From Plantago elongata (Eukaryota; Streptophyta; Magnoliopsida; Lamiales; Plantaginaceae), in NCBI GenBank assembly GCA_036897095.1, contig JAYMSP010001113.1, positions 1 through 36,042 on the forward strand: DNA of 36,042 nt. Direction: 5' to 3'. Below are positions 20,445 to 31,006 of the stretch, piece after piece. A model generated the notes under the pieces. That model did not search any database and was not told the DNA's origin. It was given only the letters and a program-made list of their open reading frames with translations. The translations under genes and the position numbers were made by a program. Every line of letters starts with the position of its first letter. Within the stretch, counting starts at the first letter, position 1.

Positions 20445-21878
20445 TGTTGGTCCAGTTAACGGCAAAGGAAAAGACATGAGGGGGGGTGAATAGTCTTTTT
20501 AAACTTTCATCGATAAATAGTCTTTCTCAGAAACCATGGTGGTTTCTGATACTTAGATTCAGAGAGCGGAAGGCTTTAAGCGATAGATAAACGTTAATGT
20601 GCTTTGCAGTAATAATGTCTGTGTGTCTAATGTTGGAATGTAGATACAGTAAGTAAATAACACAAAAACTTATAGTGGTTTCTTGAGGTGGCGTAATCCT
20701 CCAACTAGTCCACTTCGGCCTTTTTGAGACCTAGAATCCACTAGAACATATAATTGAGTTCTCCTTACAATTTATCATATTCTAAGATCCTTACAAACAA
20801 ATGGTTCCCAACCAAATGTTCCCCCTGAGTTGTTCCCTAGCTTCTAAAGCCAAGTACTTCATGTACTCAAGATAACCTTGGAGCTTTTCCTTGATTTGCC
20901 AAATCAAGTACATCTTGTACTCCACGCTTTGATAGTGTTGGTTATATGATTGTTGTCAGGCTACTCATTAAATAACTTTTCAGCTATTTATCCAGAGAGC
21001 TAGAGAAGAATCACAAGTTAATATACTTGTTCAGTATATGGAAGGATTCTCCTTTTTTACCCAAGTGTTGATGACAATTCTGCAGAATGAACTTCAGAGA
21101 GGGTATCTGAGTGTTCAACTCTTTCACAGATAATCAAACTCTTGTTAAGGTTCATGACACTTAGAACTACTAGTAATTCTTCGAGCTTTATGGTCGCAAC
21201 TGTAAGCTTGGAGAATTGTAGTATTAATGCTTGAGAGAATACTTGCTTGATATGAAAGTATGAGCGTATTTCGTATGTGTGTATTTCTCAGCTTCTAAGT
21301 GTTGATACTTATAGATGAATTTGAGAGTCATTCGAATAGTATCCGTTAGAGTTTCTCCAAATTCATTCCGTTGATATCTCGAAATAAGTACTCTAAAGTC
21401 ACTTTCTTGTTTTTTCAGAGAGGGCTTGCTGGAGCGACTTTTCAGTCGGTGTAATTAATACACTGTACTATTTTGTGCCATGTAGTCTCAACGGACACAT
21501 GTGCCTTTCTAAAAGATAGCATGCTCCTTGACTCAAATAATGACATATCTTTAGAGAGGTGTAACGTGCCAAATGCACCATTAAACTGCATTCTGAGGAG
21601 ACTAATCCTTTATGTCTTCATTAAACTCACGCAATCTTCAGTCTTCAAATCTTCGATTAAACTCCATTCCTAGGATCCTTCTTCATGGACTTCTTCGAAA
21701 CATAAAAATTACATTCAGAGACCTAACTAAACAATCCTAATACAAGTTTAACTAGACTAACATACTAAGTGATTTCCTCTTTACAATTTTCAAGTGAACC
21801 AAGAGTACTAGTCACCTTTATGTACTAAAGATAAGTTACATGGTGATTGATCAAAAATACTAAAAGATATTCCTAACA
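20445..21878 (-). repeat. 3' LTR of element 2 (1434 bp)
   Basis: On the minus strand it begins TGTTAGGAATATC at 21878 straight after a polypurine tract and ends ..CCAACA at 20445, matching the LTR at 17517-18946. No primer binding site follows, so this is a 3' LTR. A TATA-like CTATAAGTA is at 21306-21314. Confidence 0.93.
20527..20549 (-). other. 10-bp hairpin near LTR end (element 2)
   Basis: TCAGAAACCA and TGGTTTCTGA are perfect inverted arms around a 3-base loop. The centre includes the palindrome CCATGG. Matches the shorter stem at 17606-17625. Confidence 0.6.
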
Positions 21879-21893
21879 AATTTCCCCCTTTTT
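21879..21893 (-). other. Polypurine tract of element 2
   Basis: The minus strand reads AAAAAGGGGGAAATT directly before the LTR start, the normal site for plus-strand DNA priming. Confidence 0.9.
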
Positions 21894-22279
21894 GATCAGT
21901 CACCCATGACTATCATAAAGTTACAAACATGGAAATGAAAACAATCCACCACTTAATCATTTCAAAACATATTCAATCAGATTTAAGTTTAGAAAGTAAA
22001 CATCAACCAAATAAAAAGAAGTGATCTTTGCTGACAAGTTATCTTCTTATATAAGATTTCTGAGAGTATGATCTACAGAGAAGACATTACAAAGCATAAG
22101 ATAACTTTTACAATTGTATTACAATGAAATACAGTCAGCAGCAATACAAAATACTAAGTAAATTAGGACAACAGGAGAGTCCAAGCTCCAAGTAAACATC
22201 CTAATGAACTAGTCTTCAAGTAATCAAAAAAAAAAAAAACTTAGGTTTAAAAACCTTAAGTTCTTCAGCATCTTCTGTA
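21894..22279 (-). other. Element 2 region between ORF3 stop and polypurine tract
   Basis: About 390 bp, AT-rich, no coding frame seen. It matches 33642-34040 of element 3, including a segment with CTCAGAAA and AGATAACTTGTCAGC. Confidence 0.7.
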
Positions 22280-23146
22280 TCAATGGGGATCAACCCTCCT
22301 GCAATCTTCAACATATTAATAAAGTAACCTTCTGACAGAGAGCTCTGTCTTTCTGGCTAAATCACAAATCTCTTTGTAAGCTTTGTCCTGGTCTTCATGT
22401 TTTCCCAGATAGTCTTTCTTAGACTTCACAAAGGTTTTGACCCAAAAGTACTTTCCCCACACCCAAGCATGATTGATCTTCAGCAAAGATAACTCAAAAT
22501 ACTTGTAAATTTCTTCACAGTATGCAATGTCATTCTGGTATTATTCCCTTGTCATGTAAAATGACACATAGGTTTGAACACCTAACTTGTTTTGTTTGCT
22601 GACAGTACCATCTAGCTTTCTGGTCTTGAGTACATCATTTGGCTTTGGATAAGGACAAATTTCATCCAATGGATTCTTCATAGCCTCAGTCCTTATATGA
22701 ACCTCAAAATTAAGCCCCTTTGAGTATTCTTTCGATTAAGCAAAGTAGGCTTATTGGTTCTCCATGCCATCACTGGCATATAAATAGGATCTTGAAACTT
22801 CTTGTTCAATAGCAGATGTTGTAGCTCAAGAATCTAATACCATTCTGGAGATGTATGCATCTGTAGGATGATTGGCTGTCATTGGTCTTGACATACTCAA
22901 TCTGAGCAGCAACTGGTCTTTCTTCTTGTTCTTCTTCTTGAACTCTACCAAACTGCATGTTCCTACGCATTCTTCTGTTGAGACCTTTCTCCAGTTCTAC
23001 TTGCTTTGGTTTTTGCTGGTAGTTCCACCTTGAGTAGACTTGGTGATTCCAGAAGGAGTTCTCCTATTTTCAGCCAGAGGAGCTTCAGATAGGCTTTCCA
23101 CTCTTCTTCTCTTCATGTGAAGTGGATGCTCATCTCTGTCAGTCTC

Positions 23147-23147
<1 letters not shown>

Positions 23148-23180
<33 letters not shown>
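23148..23180 (-). repeat. (TGA/GAT)11 triplet run in ORF3 of element 2
   Basis: Eleven TCA units on the plus strand; in the ORF3 frame of the minus strand they encode poly-aspartate. Element 3 has only HGDDEIDHDHP here, so the run expanded in element 2. Confidence 0.85.
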
Positions 23181-23181
<1 letters not shown>

Positions 23182-24971
23182 TGTAGATCCTTAGTGGAGA
23201 CTTATAGGCTTCCTCTTTATCTTTAATTTCTCCTTCTTCCTTTTCTTTAGAAGGCTTAATTCCTAGTTATTGTGCTTCTTAGCCTTGTTCTTGGTTCTTC
23301 AGAAGGCATGTACTGCTCTGGAACTTGACTTGTGGAGGGGACTTGTTTTCTCTTCTTTCCTCTACCTTTTTGGGTAGGATTCTATTTTTCTTCCCCCATA
23401 GTCATGAGTGACTGACTTAAACTTACATAAGAGTGAGACAGAGACTCAAAGTTCTAATGTAGGTTGTTGTGCACCTGGACTAGCTTCTGAACATCTTTTC
23501 TGAGTTTTACATTCTCTTGAAGGAGTGTCTGCTCCTTTTGGTTTAGCTCTTCCACTAGACGCAAGATAGACCCAGCCTTCAGAATATCATATTGAGCTTC
23601 ATCAAGTGCTTTGTTTGCATTGTTGCAGTATTCATCCCTAACCATGCCTAAGTCTTTCTGAGACAAAGCTATGCTAGTGGCTCTATGCAGTAGGAGCTTA
23701 GCAGTTGGCTTGAGGTCATTAGGTACATAATCAAATACCTGGGAGTCTTCAACAACGAGTTCATTTCTGAGTGCTTCAAACACTGTACTTCTTCCGAGGA
23801 ACTTTCCTTCTCTAGAAGTTACAGATAGAGATGAGAAGATATGTGGAGCAAGAAGTGATCTCTTCAGATGAGATACATTCAACTCGTCCTCATCTGGTGC
23901 CAATCTTGTGTTTCTTCATAATCATCAATGCTAAATATAATTGGTTCATTGTGAGCAGGCTCAGCATCTACTTTCTCATTCCGTTTGATGCTAGCTTTCT
24001 GAGAGTATGACTCAGAAGGTCTATCTGATGCAGCCTTAACATCTTGCTCAGTATCATCAGTCACCAGAGTGTCCAACTCTACAACCGTGACTTCAATATC
24101 TTTCTTTAATTTGAACTTTTCTTCAATAAGTGCTTTCTCCTTGAGATTCTCTACCTCAATCATCGGTAATTGGGATTTTTTGGCTTCAATCAGTGATTGG
24201 TACTCCTGACTGAGCTTGGTCTCTTCTTCCAACAGTGTTTTGAGTCTTGTGGCTCTAGCTTCAACAACCTTCAGATCTTTAGAGGGATCGGCTTGCAGTT
24301 TTTGTTGCTGATCATGTTGGGATTAACCATCTTGTTGTAGTAAAGGTGGTGATTGATTTGATGTAGGTGGATACCACTGAGAAGAATCACCATCAGTTGG
24401 AGTATCCTTTATGGCTTCTCCTTGTCCTATTCCACCTGTCCCTGGTGGACCATCATCATCATTATCTGAGTGATCACTGTCATCATCTTCACCTCTTTCC
24501 AAATGATCCTCAGAGGAGTCTTCTACTTCATTTTCATCATGCTCCTCCTCTTCATCGGACACCAAGTTAATTATCTCAGGAAAGGTAATCCGATGCCCAT
24601 TAACCTCCTCCTACTCAGAAGGGTATACTTTGAGCGTCTAGGGCAGTACTGGATTCAGAGCCATTTCCTACTTGGTCGCTTCATCAGCTTCATTGAAGGC
24701 GTTCATTAGCTTCTCACTTAGAGAATAGTCAAAGTCTTCATCCATCATCTAGTGAAAGGAGAACTCTGGGAAAGAACCATGAATATAGTTCTCCAGATCA
24801 AAAGCTCGCGCTTTCTAGATTGTCAATCACCTTGGCAAGCTCCATAAGATCAGCTTTTCTGAGATTTTGACATTGCTTGAAGCATTTAACATGCCGATTC
24901 AAGGTGATCGTCTGAATGACTTTCTTCAGATCGAGTGGAGCTTCCACGTCGATAACTGGTAATTCTTGAGC

Positions 24972-25056
24972 CTAAAAGAAATGGTTTCAAATTAGTTTTA
25001 TTCAAATCAATTTGCAGTTATCTAAGCTTAAGAGAAATTTAAGTTTCTGAGCATAC
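24972..25056 (-). other. ORF3 intron 5, element 2 (85 bp)
   Basis: Donor CAT|GTATGC, acceptor CTTTTAG|GC. Confidence 0.8.
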
Positions 25057-25167
25057 ATGTTTGTCAACACTAGGCTCGTCTACTTGTTCTTCTTGAGCAA
25101 GTGGTGCTTCGAATACTGAGGCCAAAGGAGTGGCAGAGTCCTCTAGTTCCATTCTTTCTTCTCGAGC

Positions 25168-25241
25168 CTGAGAACAAAATCAAATTTAGAGATTGATTAC
25201 AGAAAGATGTGAAAGATAAGAAGTTATGAGGATTCACTTAC
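25168..25241 (-). other. ORF3 intron 4, element 2 (74 bp)
   Basis: Donor GAA|GTAAGT (full consensus), acceptor TTCTCAG|GC. Confidence 0.85.
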
Positions 25242-25394
25242 TTCTACGATAGGAAGCTCAGAGACTTTTCTTTCAGAAACCTGAGCGGCTTCTGCCATCT
25301 TTTCTGAAGACTTGGCTATAACCACCTAGTCTATCTCCATAGGTACTGTAGAGGTTTCTTGAGATTCCTCAGCTACCTTTTCTTCAATAGAAAC

Positions 25395-25474
25395 CTATTC
25401 CAAGAAGAATTTTGATTCAGAAGTTTAAAGTGCGTTCAAGAGATTCAGAAAGACAATGGTCCTGTTTTACATAC
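25395..25474 (-). other. ORF3 intron 3, element 2 (80 bp)
   Basis: Donor AAG|GTATG, acceptor GAATAG|GT. Confidence 0.8.
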
Positions 25475-25582
25475 CTTCGCTACAGAAGGCTCAGGAGCAA
25501 TTTTTTCAGAAGGCTTTGCAACCTCTAGATTCTCTTGGGCTTATGATGTTTCCATCACTTCTACTTCTTTCTCACTTATTGC

Positions 25583-25653
25583 CTATTAGAGACACTTACA
25601 TACAAGAATTTTTCTAAGTGTAAAATTGTTTCTTTTCAGAGACAATTTATTAC
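25583..25653 (-). other. ORF3 intron 2, element 2 (71 bp)
   Basis: Donor CAG|GTAAT, acceptor CTAATAG|GC. Inverted repeat AAATTGT/ACAATTT at 25623-25648 beside the donor. Confidence 0.8.
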
Positions 25654-25737
25654 CTGCACTTCAGGCTGTGCTTCTTGTACATTGGAGGTTGAAGGAACCT
25701 CTTCTCCATTCAGAGAGGCGGGTGCAGTGTCTTCCCC

Positions 25738-25839
25738 CTCTCTGTGGTCTCCATGAAAGCCTATAACAAACGAAGCTTATGAGTAACAAGTTAAGCATTA
25801 AAAATGTCCAACAAGTTAGATACAAACCACTTTTGTTAC
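25738..25839 (-). other. ORF3 intron 1, element 2 (102 bp)
   Basis: Donor CAG|GTAAC, acceptor AGAGAG|GGG; exon B is open for 28 codons in phase. An upstream TATAG could be an alternative acceptor but breaks the frame. Confidence 0.7.
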
Positions 25840-27428
25840 CTGTGATTCTTCAGGCACAAAGGCTTCTGTTCCATGGCTTGAAGTTTCTGGTACTTCAAAC
25901 CTTTCCTCTGCTTGAACGTTCTGAATACCCATTTCAGAAGTTTGAGGAACCTGTGCAGTTGCAGGAATTTCTTCAGCAATGAAGTTTGCTGGCAACTTGG
26001 TTTTGGAAGTAATGTCAGCATCTTCCATCAACCTGTCATCATTCACCAATCCTTCTTCTTCCTGTTGGTGTGTGACTTCTTCATGTGTCTATTTTGGGAT
26101 TGCATCCTCTGCAACCTTTGCTATCTGAGGCAGTGAAGCTAAGTTAGAGGCTCCACCATGAGTTTCTTTTCTCGATCTTTTGAGAGCAAGAAGAAGTGGC
26201 ACATCATCATTATCAGACTCCATGTCGAGGTTTGACACCAATTCATCGATGTGTTCTCACTTACTGAAACATCTAGCATTTTGCTAATGCTCAAGGATCT
26301 CCTATATGAGCTGGAAGGGGTTTCTGGGCTTCAACTTCCTAAGTTGCCCTTTCTGGTTGAGTAGTTTCTTCTATCACAAGATGAATCCTCTTCCTAGACC
26401 TTGGCTTGTTGGTCCTTGGTTTCTTCACAATTGGGACCTCAACATGTACCTCTTCTTCCGGTACACCTTCACCTAAGCAACCAACTCATCCTTGGTTACT
26501 TGCTTCAAGGAATCCTCTTATGCATGTCTATACATAGAGTTGGTCACTGGTATTTTCTTGTGCTCTCTGTGAGAAACTCCACATTTCTCTAAAATGTTGC
26601 AAATTTTAGGCCATAGTGCATGTTAGCTTTGGTGACTGCACTGTCTTTGACAATTTTAGGCTCAAATTCATTGACCATGTTCACAAATTTCATGAACAGA
26701 TACTTCCCCCAGTTAAAGAAGTTGTCTCTGTTCTTCAGCTCTTTCTAGAGAATGACCATTATCATCCATCTCTCCATGCTGATTTGGTCAATGCCTCCTT
26801 TGTTTCCATCCAAGCATCTATGCAGAATGCTGGCGAGCACGTTCCAATACTCAAACAAATGTCGAGTACTGATATCTCCCAGAATGAAAGATGAGGGGCA
26901 GTCCTCTATCTGGTCATTTGTAGCCTCTTCATATAGTATCTTGACTGAAGGGATCAAGTTCTTTTATCTTGTGTTTATCTCCCATCTTGTCACACGGTTT
27001 CTGAGACGAAAGATATTGCAGAAAGCATCACAATCAAGATGTATCTCTACACCTTGAACCTTCGATTTGATGAACGTTTCTTCAACGCCATTCACAATCT
27101 TGGTGTAGACCTGGGATGACTTGTAAAACTCTAGGACATAAACAGGAGATAATCCAGAAGGGGCGGCACAGAGGATTTTCTTCATATATGCCTTTTTCAG
27201 CATCTTCACAATCAAATTCCTATCAAGAGTGGAGGTGATTGCCACGTTCATGTACTGTTCTACCATGTGCACTCCCCAATTCATTTTGAGGTTGAAAACT
27301 TAATCCTCTGGATTGAAGTCACCCAACAAGCATTTATTCAACACTTGTAAAGCCCTATCTTCTCCTTGCTTTTCAATAGAAGAAGCGGTTGCAGCTAAGT
27401 TCTTGGATGAGGTCTTTCTGGGTGCCAT

Positions 27429-28348
27429 CTTATATAAAAAAAATTGGGCAAGATTAGAGAAAGTGTGCTTGAATTCAAGAAATGTTAATCTATCTTTTCA
27501 AAAGACTAAGCAATACTCAGGAAATTAGCAGAAAGATTTGTAGAAAACTTAGAGAGTTTTTGCTATTTTGATGCAAGGTGAAATTTCAGATTTGGTAAAA
27601 GTGTTTGTCTCTTACTAGAATCCTTTATATATATACCAAGATAAACTACATAGATACAACATACGTATAGAAAACCATATGTGTAACCGTGTACATTGCA
27701 TCGGCGTGGTATATATTTCTATTTTGCATTAAATGCATCGTGGGCCATGACTGTTTTCTCAACAGGCATTTCTTGCCGAGAATTAATCTCCACCGTTGAG
27801 ATTAAAACGCTTTATTCATCAAGGGCCCATGTTCAATATCTAGCAATGATATCAATCAACAAATGTACCTGTGAACACTTAATGAATTTTGGCAAGATAT
27901 ATCCATAAGTCACTATTAGTGTGTGTGATACCAGAAACCTTTGGACTTATTATTTCAAAGATTAAGTTTTGTTTGTATGTTAATTATCATAGAAATGGTA
28001 ATAACACAAAAACCGAGACATGTTTGACTCTTAGAAATGTGAACAATGTTGCACTATTTGGTTCTCACATACTTCATGTCTTAAATGGTTTCCTAAATTC
28101 CTGTTTCAGAAATATTCGTTGGATATATGACCTATCCATAGTATTTGAGATCTAGCATTGTATACATATGGACTATATACCACCTGTCTTTCTGGATCTT
28201 CCCTTCCAGAAGACTAAAGACTTTCTGAGTCAAGTCTCAGAAACTTTGATATCCTTCTTATCAGATAGGCTTTCTGAATACCTATTTCAGAATCCTGTCT
28301 TCCTTTTCCTCTTGATCCTTTTCAATTCTTGTAAAGACTTAGAACTTT
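27429..28348 (-). other. Pol-ORF3 spacer of element 2
   Basis: 920 bp without a coding frame, matching 2855-3763 of element 1. Holds the ORF3 TATA candidate at 27623-27637. Confidence 0.7.
27623..27637 (-). promoter_or_regulatory. TATA-box candidate for ORF3 (element 2)
   Basis: The minus strand reads GGTATATATATAAAG, about 200 bp before the ORF3 ATG at 27428, leaving room for a start site and a 5' UTR of roughly 170 bases. Conserved in position with CTATATATG of element 1. Confidence 0.45.
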
Positions 28349-28829
28349 TCAGTTGGGAGGCATCTCCATTAACCCAAGACTATGTCTCAAGGTCAAGAAC
28401 CTACTTTCCTGGAGTGGCTTAGTGAAGATGTCAGCAAGTTGATCTTCAGTGCCAACCTTTAGAATCTCTATATTGCATTTTTCAACATGGTCTCTGATGA
28501 AGTGGTGTCTAACATCAATGTGCTTAGTTCTTGCATGGAAGATTGGATTTTGAGTAATCGCAATAGCACTTGTGTTATCACATAAAATGGGAGTTTTCTC
28601 TTCATTAAGGTCATAGTCTCTGAGTTGTTGTTGTATCTATAGGATTTGAGTAGCACAACAACTATAATCAATATATTCAGCTGTGGTAGAAGTAGCAATT
28701 GAATTTTGCTTCTTTCTAAACCATGAGATAAGTCTAGTTCCCAGAAACTGACAAGTTCCTGAGGTACTTTTCCTATCAAGCATAGATCCAGCATAATCAA
28801 CATCTGAGTAGCCAACCAAACTCAATCCA
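28349..28829 (-). pseudogene. RNase H fragment of element 2 pol
   Basis: Begins at the breakpoint with LSLVGYSDVDYAGS and continues LDRKSTSGTCQFLG, ATSTTAEYI, then frame changes to the HHFIRDHVE-type end and the conserved TGA at 28349-28351. One of the RNase H acidic residues (SDVD) is present. Everything upstream in pol is gone. Confidence 0.88.
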
Positions 28830-30110
28830 AAATCTACAAAAAAGTAATGGCGTTGAAGAAATGTACATTAAAACCAATGTCCAAGGTATTGAGATAATCC
28901 TAGACTGTGACAAGTTTTGCAAAATCTTCCGATTGAAAAATCGCTGCCAGGTTTCTGAGATCAATACAAAGGACAAAGTTCTGAATGATGGTGTCAAAAT
29001 TTTGTATGAAGAAGCTGCAAATGACAAAATTGAAGACTGCCCATCCTCGTTCATTTTGGGAGATATAAGGATTAGACATCTCTTTGAACACTGGAATGTG
29101 CTTGCCAGCATTTTGCATTGGTGCTTCGATGGCAACAAAGGAGGCATAGAACAAATAAGTCTAGAACGGTGGATGATAATGAGCATTCTCCAGAAAGAGA
29201 TGAATGATAGGGAAAAGCCCTTCAATTGACGGAAGTACATTTTCATGAAGTTTGTCAACATGGTCAAGGAGTTTGAGCCCAAGATAGTGAAAGGTTGCGT
29301 TTATACCAAAGCAAATATGCACTATGGACTGAAGATTTGCTATATGCTGGAGAAGTGCGGAGTAGTGCTCAGAGAGCACATGGATATCCTAGTGACCAAT
29401 AGTATGTACAAACATGCTTATGAGGAAGTCTTGAAAAAGGCTGCAAAGGACGAGTTGGTTGCTCAGGGAGAAGGTGGTTCTGAAGAGATACATGTTGAGG
29501 ACCAAGTCACTAAGAAACCCAGGACCAAGAAACCCAGAGCTAATAAGAGTGTGCAAGTCTTACTTGTTGACACACCATCTTCAGAAAGGGCAACAAAGAA
29601 TGTTGAGGTCCAACAACCCCTTCCCGTCCAGAAAGACTCCAGCTTAGAAAGGAGATCTTTAAGCTTAGGCAAAATGCCAGAGCTGTCCGTGAATGATCTA
29701 CATGACATAGATGAGTATGTCCCTGACATCAGTAAAGACTCAGATTATGACCTCCCACTCCAAGAGGTTCTAAAAAGATCAAGGATAGACACTTATGGTG
29801 GAGCCTCTACCTCATTTCCTCTACCAAAAAGATCTAAGGTTACAGAGGATGCAACTAAGGAGAAGTCGGTTGAATTTGTGTCACCCTAACAGGCAAATGA
29901 AGACTTGGTGGTGAATGACATAATGATGGAAGATACTGGCATTGCTTCCACACTCGAGTTGCCAGCAAACTTCAATGCTAAAGAAATTCATGCACCTGAG
30001 TAGGTTCCTCAAACTGGGACATGAACTCAGGATGAAAAACATGAGGAAAGGTTCAAAGTACCAGAAACTTCAAACAAGAAAATGGAAGCTCAATTGCTGA
30101 AGATAACCAG

Positions 30111-30212
30111 GTAATAGAGTAGTCTATATCTAACTTGTGATCATTTGTATAATGTTAACTTGTTACTCATAAACTTCCTTTGTTACATGCTTTCATGGAC
30201 ACACCATTCCAG
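30111..30212 (+). other. ORF3 intron 1, element 3 (102 bp)
   Basis: Donor CAG|GTAAT, acceptor ATTCCAG|TC. Exon B carries a 2-base insertion relative to element 2. Confidence 0.75.
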
Positions 30213-30298
30213 TCAGGGAAGAAACTTTTCCTACCCCTCTGAATGAAGAAGAGGTTCCTTCAACATCTACACATCAAGAATCTGAGCCTGTGAAACAG

Positions 30299-30380
30299 GT
30301 AGTCAATTGTCTCTGAAAAGAAATAATTTGGTCTTTATCAAATTCTTATGTGTATCTAACTTCATTTTGTCTCTATATAG
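30299..30380 (+). other. ORF3 intron 2, element 3 (82 bp)
   Basis: Donor CAG|GTAGT, acceptor TATATAG|GC. The inverted repeat near the donor is decayed here (AATTGT/ATAATT). Confidence 0.8.
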
Positions 30381-30488
30381 GCTCCAACTGAGAAAGTTAA
30401 TGAAGTGGTAGAAATGCAACAGGATCAAGTGATTCCAGAGGTTGAAAAACCTTCTGAAAAGGTTATTTCTGAGCCTTCTATTGAGAAG

Positions 30489-30571
30489 GTATGTAAACCA
30501 AGAATTAATACTTTATGTGAATAACTTATGAAATTCATTACTTAATCAAATGCTATGTTTTCTTCTAATAG
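30489..30571 (+). other. ORF3 intron 3, element 3 (83 bp)
   Basis: Donor AAG|GTATG, acceptor TTCTAATAG|GC. Confidence 0.82.
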
Positions 30572-30724
30572 GCTCAATTTGAAGAAAAGGTAGGTTGGGA
30601 TAAAGTTGCGACCTGCCCATCATCAATGTATATGGACAATCCCGAGAAGGAAAAGTCACCAGAAAGGACACGAGAGACCTCCAAGATTTCTATGAGAAAT
30701 GATTCTAAGCTTCCTGACTTGGAA

Positions 30725-30810
30725 ATAAGTGAAATACTGAGAAACTCATATCTCTTCAACCCCTTTCTGACAAATATTTCAAACATTGCATTTTTTATTT
30801 TAAATCTCAG
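30725..30810 (+). other. ORF3 intron 4, element 3, donor mutated (86 bp)
   Basis: Donor is GAA|ATAAGT, one G-to-A change from GTAAGT of element 2. Acceptor AATCTCAG|GC is intact. Confidence 0.75.
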
Positions 30811-30921
30811 GCTCTAGCAGAAAGAAAGGTTGTTGAGGAAACATCTTCTCCTCACAACTCAGTATCTGAAGCACAAGTTGCTCCAGAAATCCAAGCCAAC
30901 GAGCAAAGTGTTTCTACACAG

Positions 30922-31006
30922 GTATGCTCAAAAAGCTTAATACTTCACTTTTTCTTAGATATCTACAAGTGGTTTAAACAAAACTAACTTGTACAATTTA
31001 TTTCAA
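30922..31006 (+). other. ORF3 intron 5, element 3, acceptor mutated (85 bp)
   Basis: Donor CAG|GTATGC is intact; the acceptor reads TTTCAA|GCTCC instead of ..CAG|GCTC. Confidence 0.72.

Larger units (their letters stand above)
22280..27428 (-). pseudogene. ORF3 of element 2, whole span, six exons inferred
   Basis: ATG at 27428 (MAPRKTSSKN), stop TGA at 22280-22282, the latter matched in element 3. Exons: A 27428-25840, B 25737-25654, C 25582-25475, D 25394-25242, E 25167-25057, F 24971-22280. A has the N-terminal domain (GLSPVYVLEFYKSS, ILGDISTRHLFEYW). B is open; C and D have one stop each. F continues with an acidic Asp/Glu tract (about 24480-24565), two coiled-coil stretches (23880-24230 and 23454-23903), GRGKKRKQ, a poly-Asp run, MKRRRV and a conserved end (DLARKTELSVRRL). 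The basic clusters resemble nuclear localisation signals. Further introns in exon F are possible. Function unknown; the position is that of Sirevirus envelope-like genes but no transmembrane segment is evident. Confidence 0.78.
20445..28829 (-). mobile_element. Element 2: minus-strand Sirevirus-like element lacking its 5' half
   Basis: From the right: RNase H end, spacer, ORF3, 3' UTR, polypurine tract, 3' LTR. It inserted into protease of element 3 at 20444/20445; AGACT (20440-20444) would be one target copy, while the other is lost. No 5' LTR, gag, protease, integrase or RT remains. The right edge at 28829 cuts RNase H after the codons for SLVGYSD and joins plus-strand ORF3 of element 3. 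Confidence 0.88.

Noticed and set aside
23148..23180. TCA repeat as a CRISPR-like array
   Set aside because: Uninterrupted triplet microsatellite without spacers, in plant transposon coding sequence.
25741..25770. TATAG|GC at the end of intron 1 in element 2 as the true acceptor
   Set aside because: AG is absent at this place in elements 1 and 3, and it puts the next exon out of frame.
28797..29282. 161-residue minus-strand open frame at 28.8-29.3 kb
   Set aside because: It is the antisense of ORF3 exon A of element 3; antisense frames also occur opposite the same exon in elements 1 and 2.
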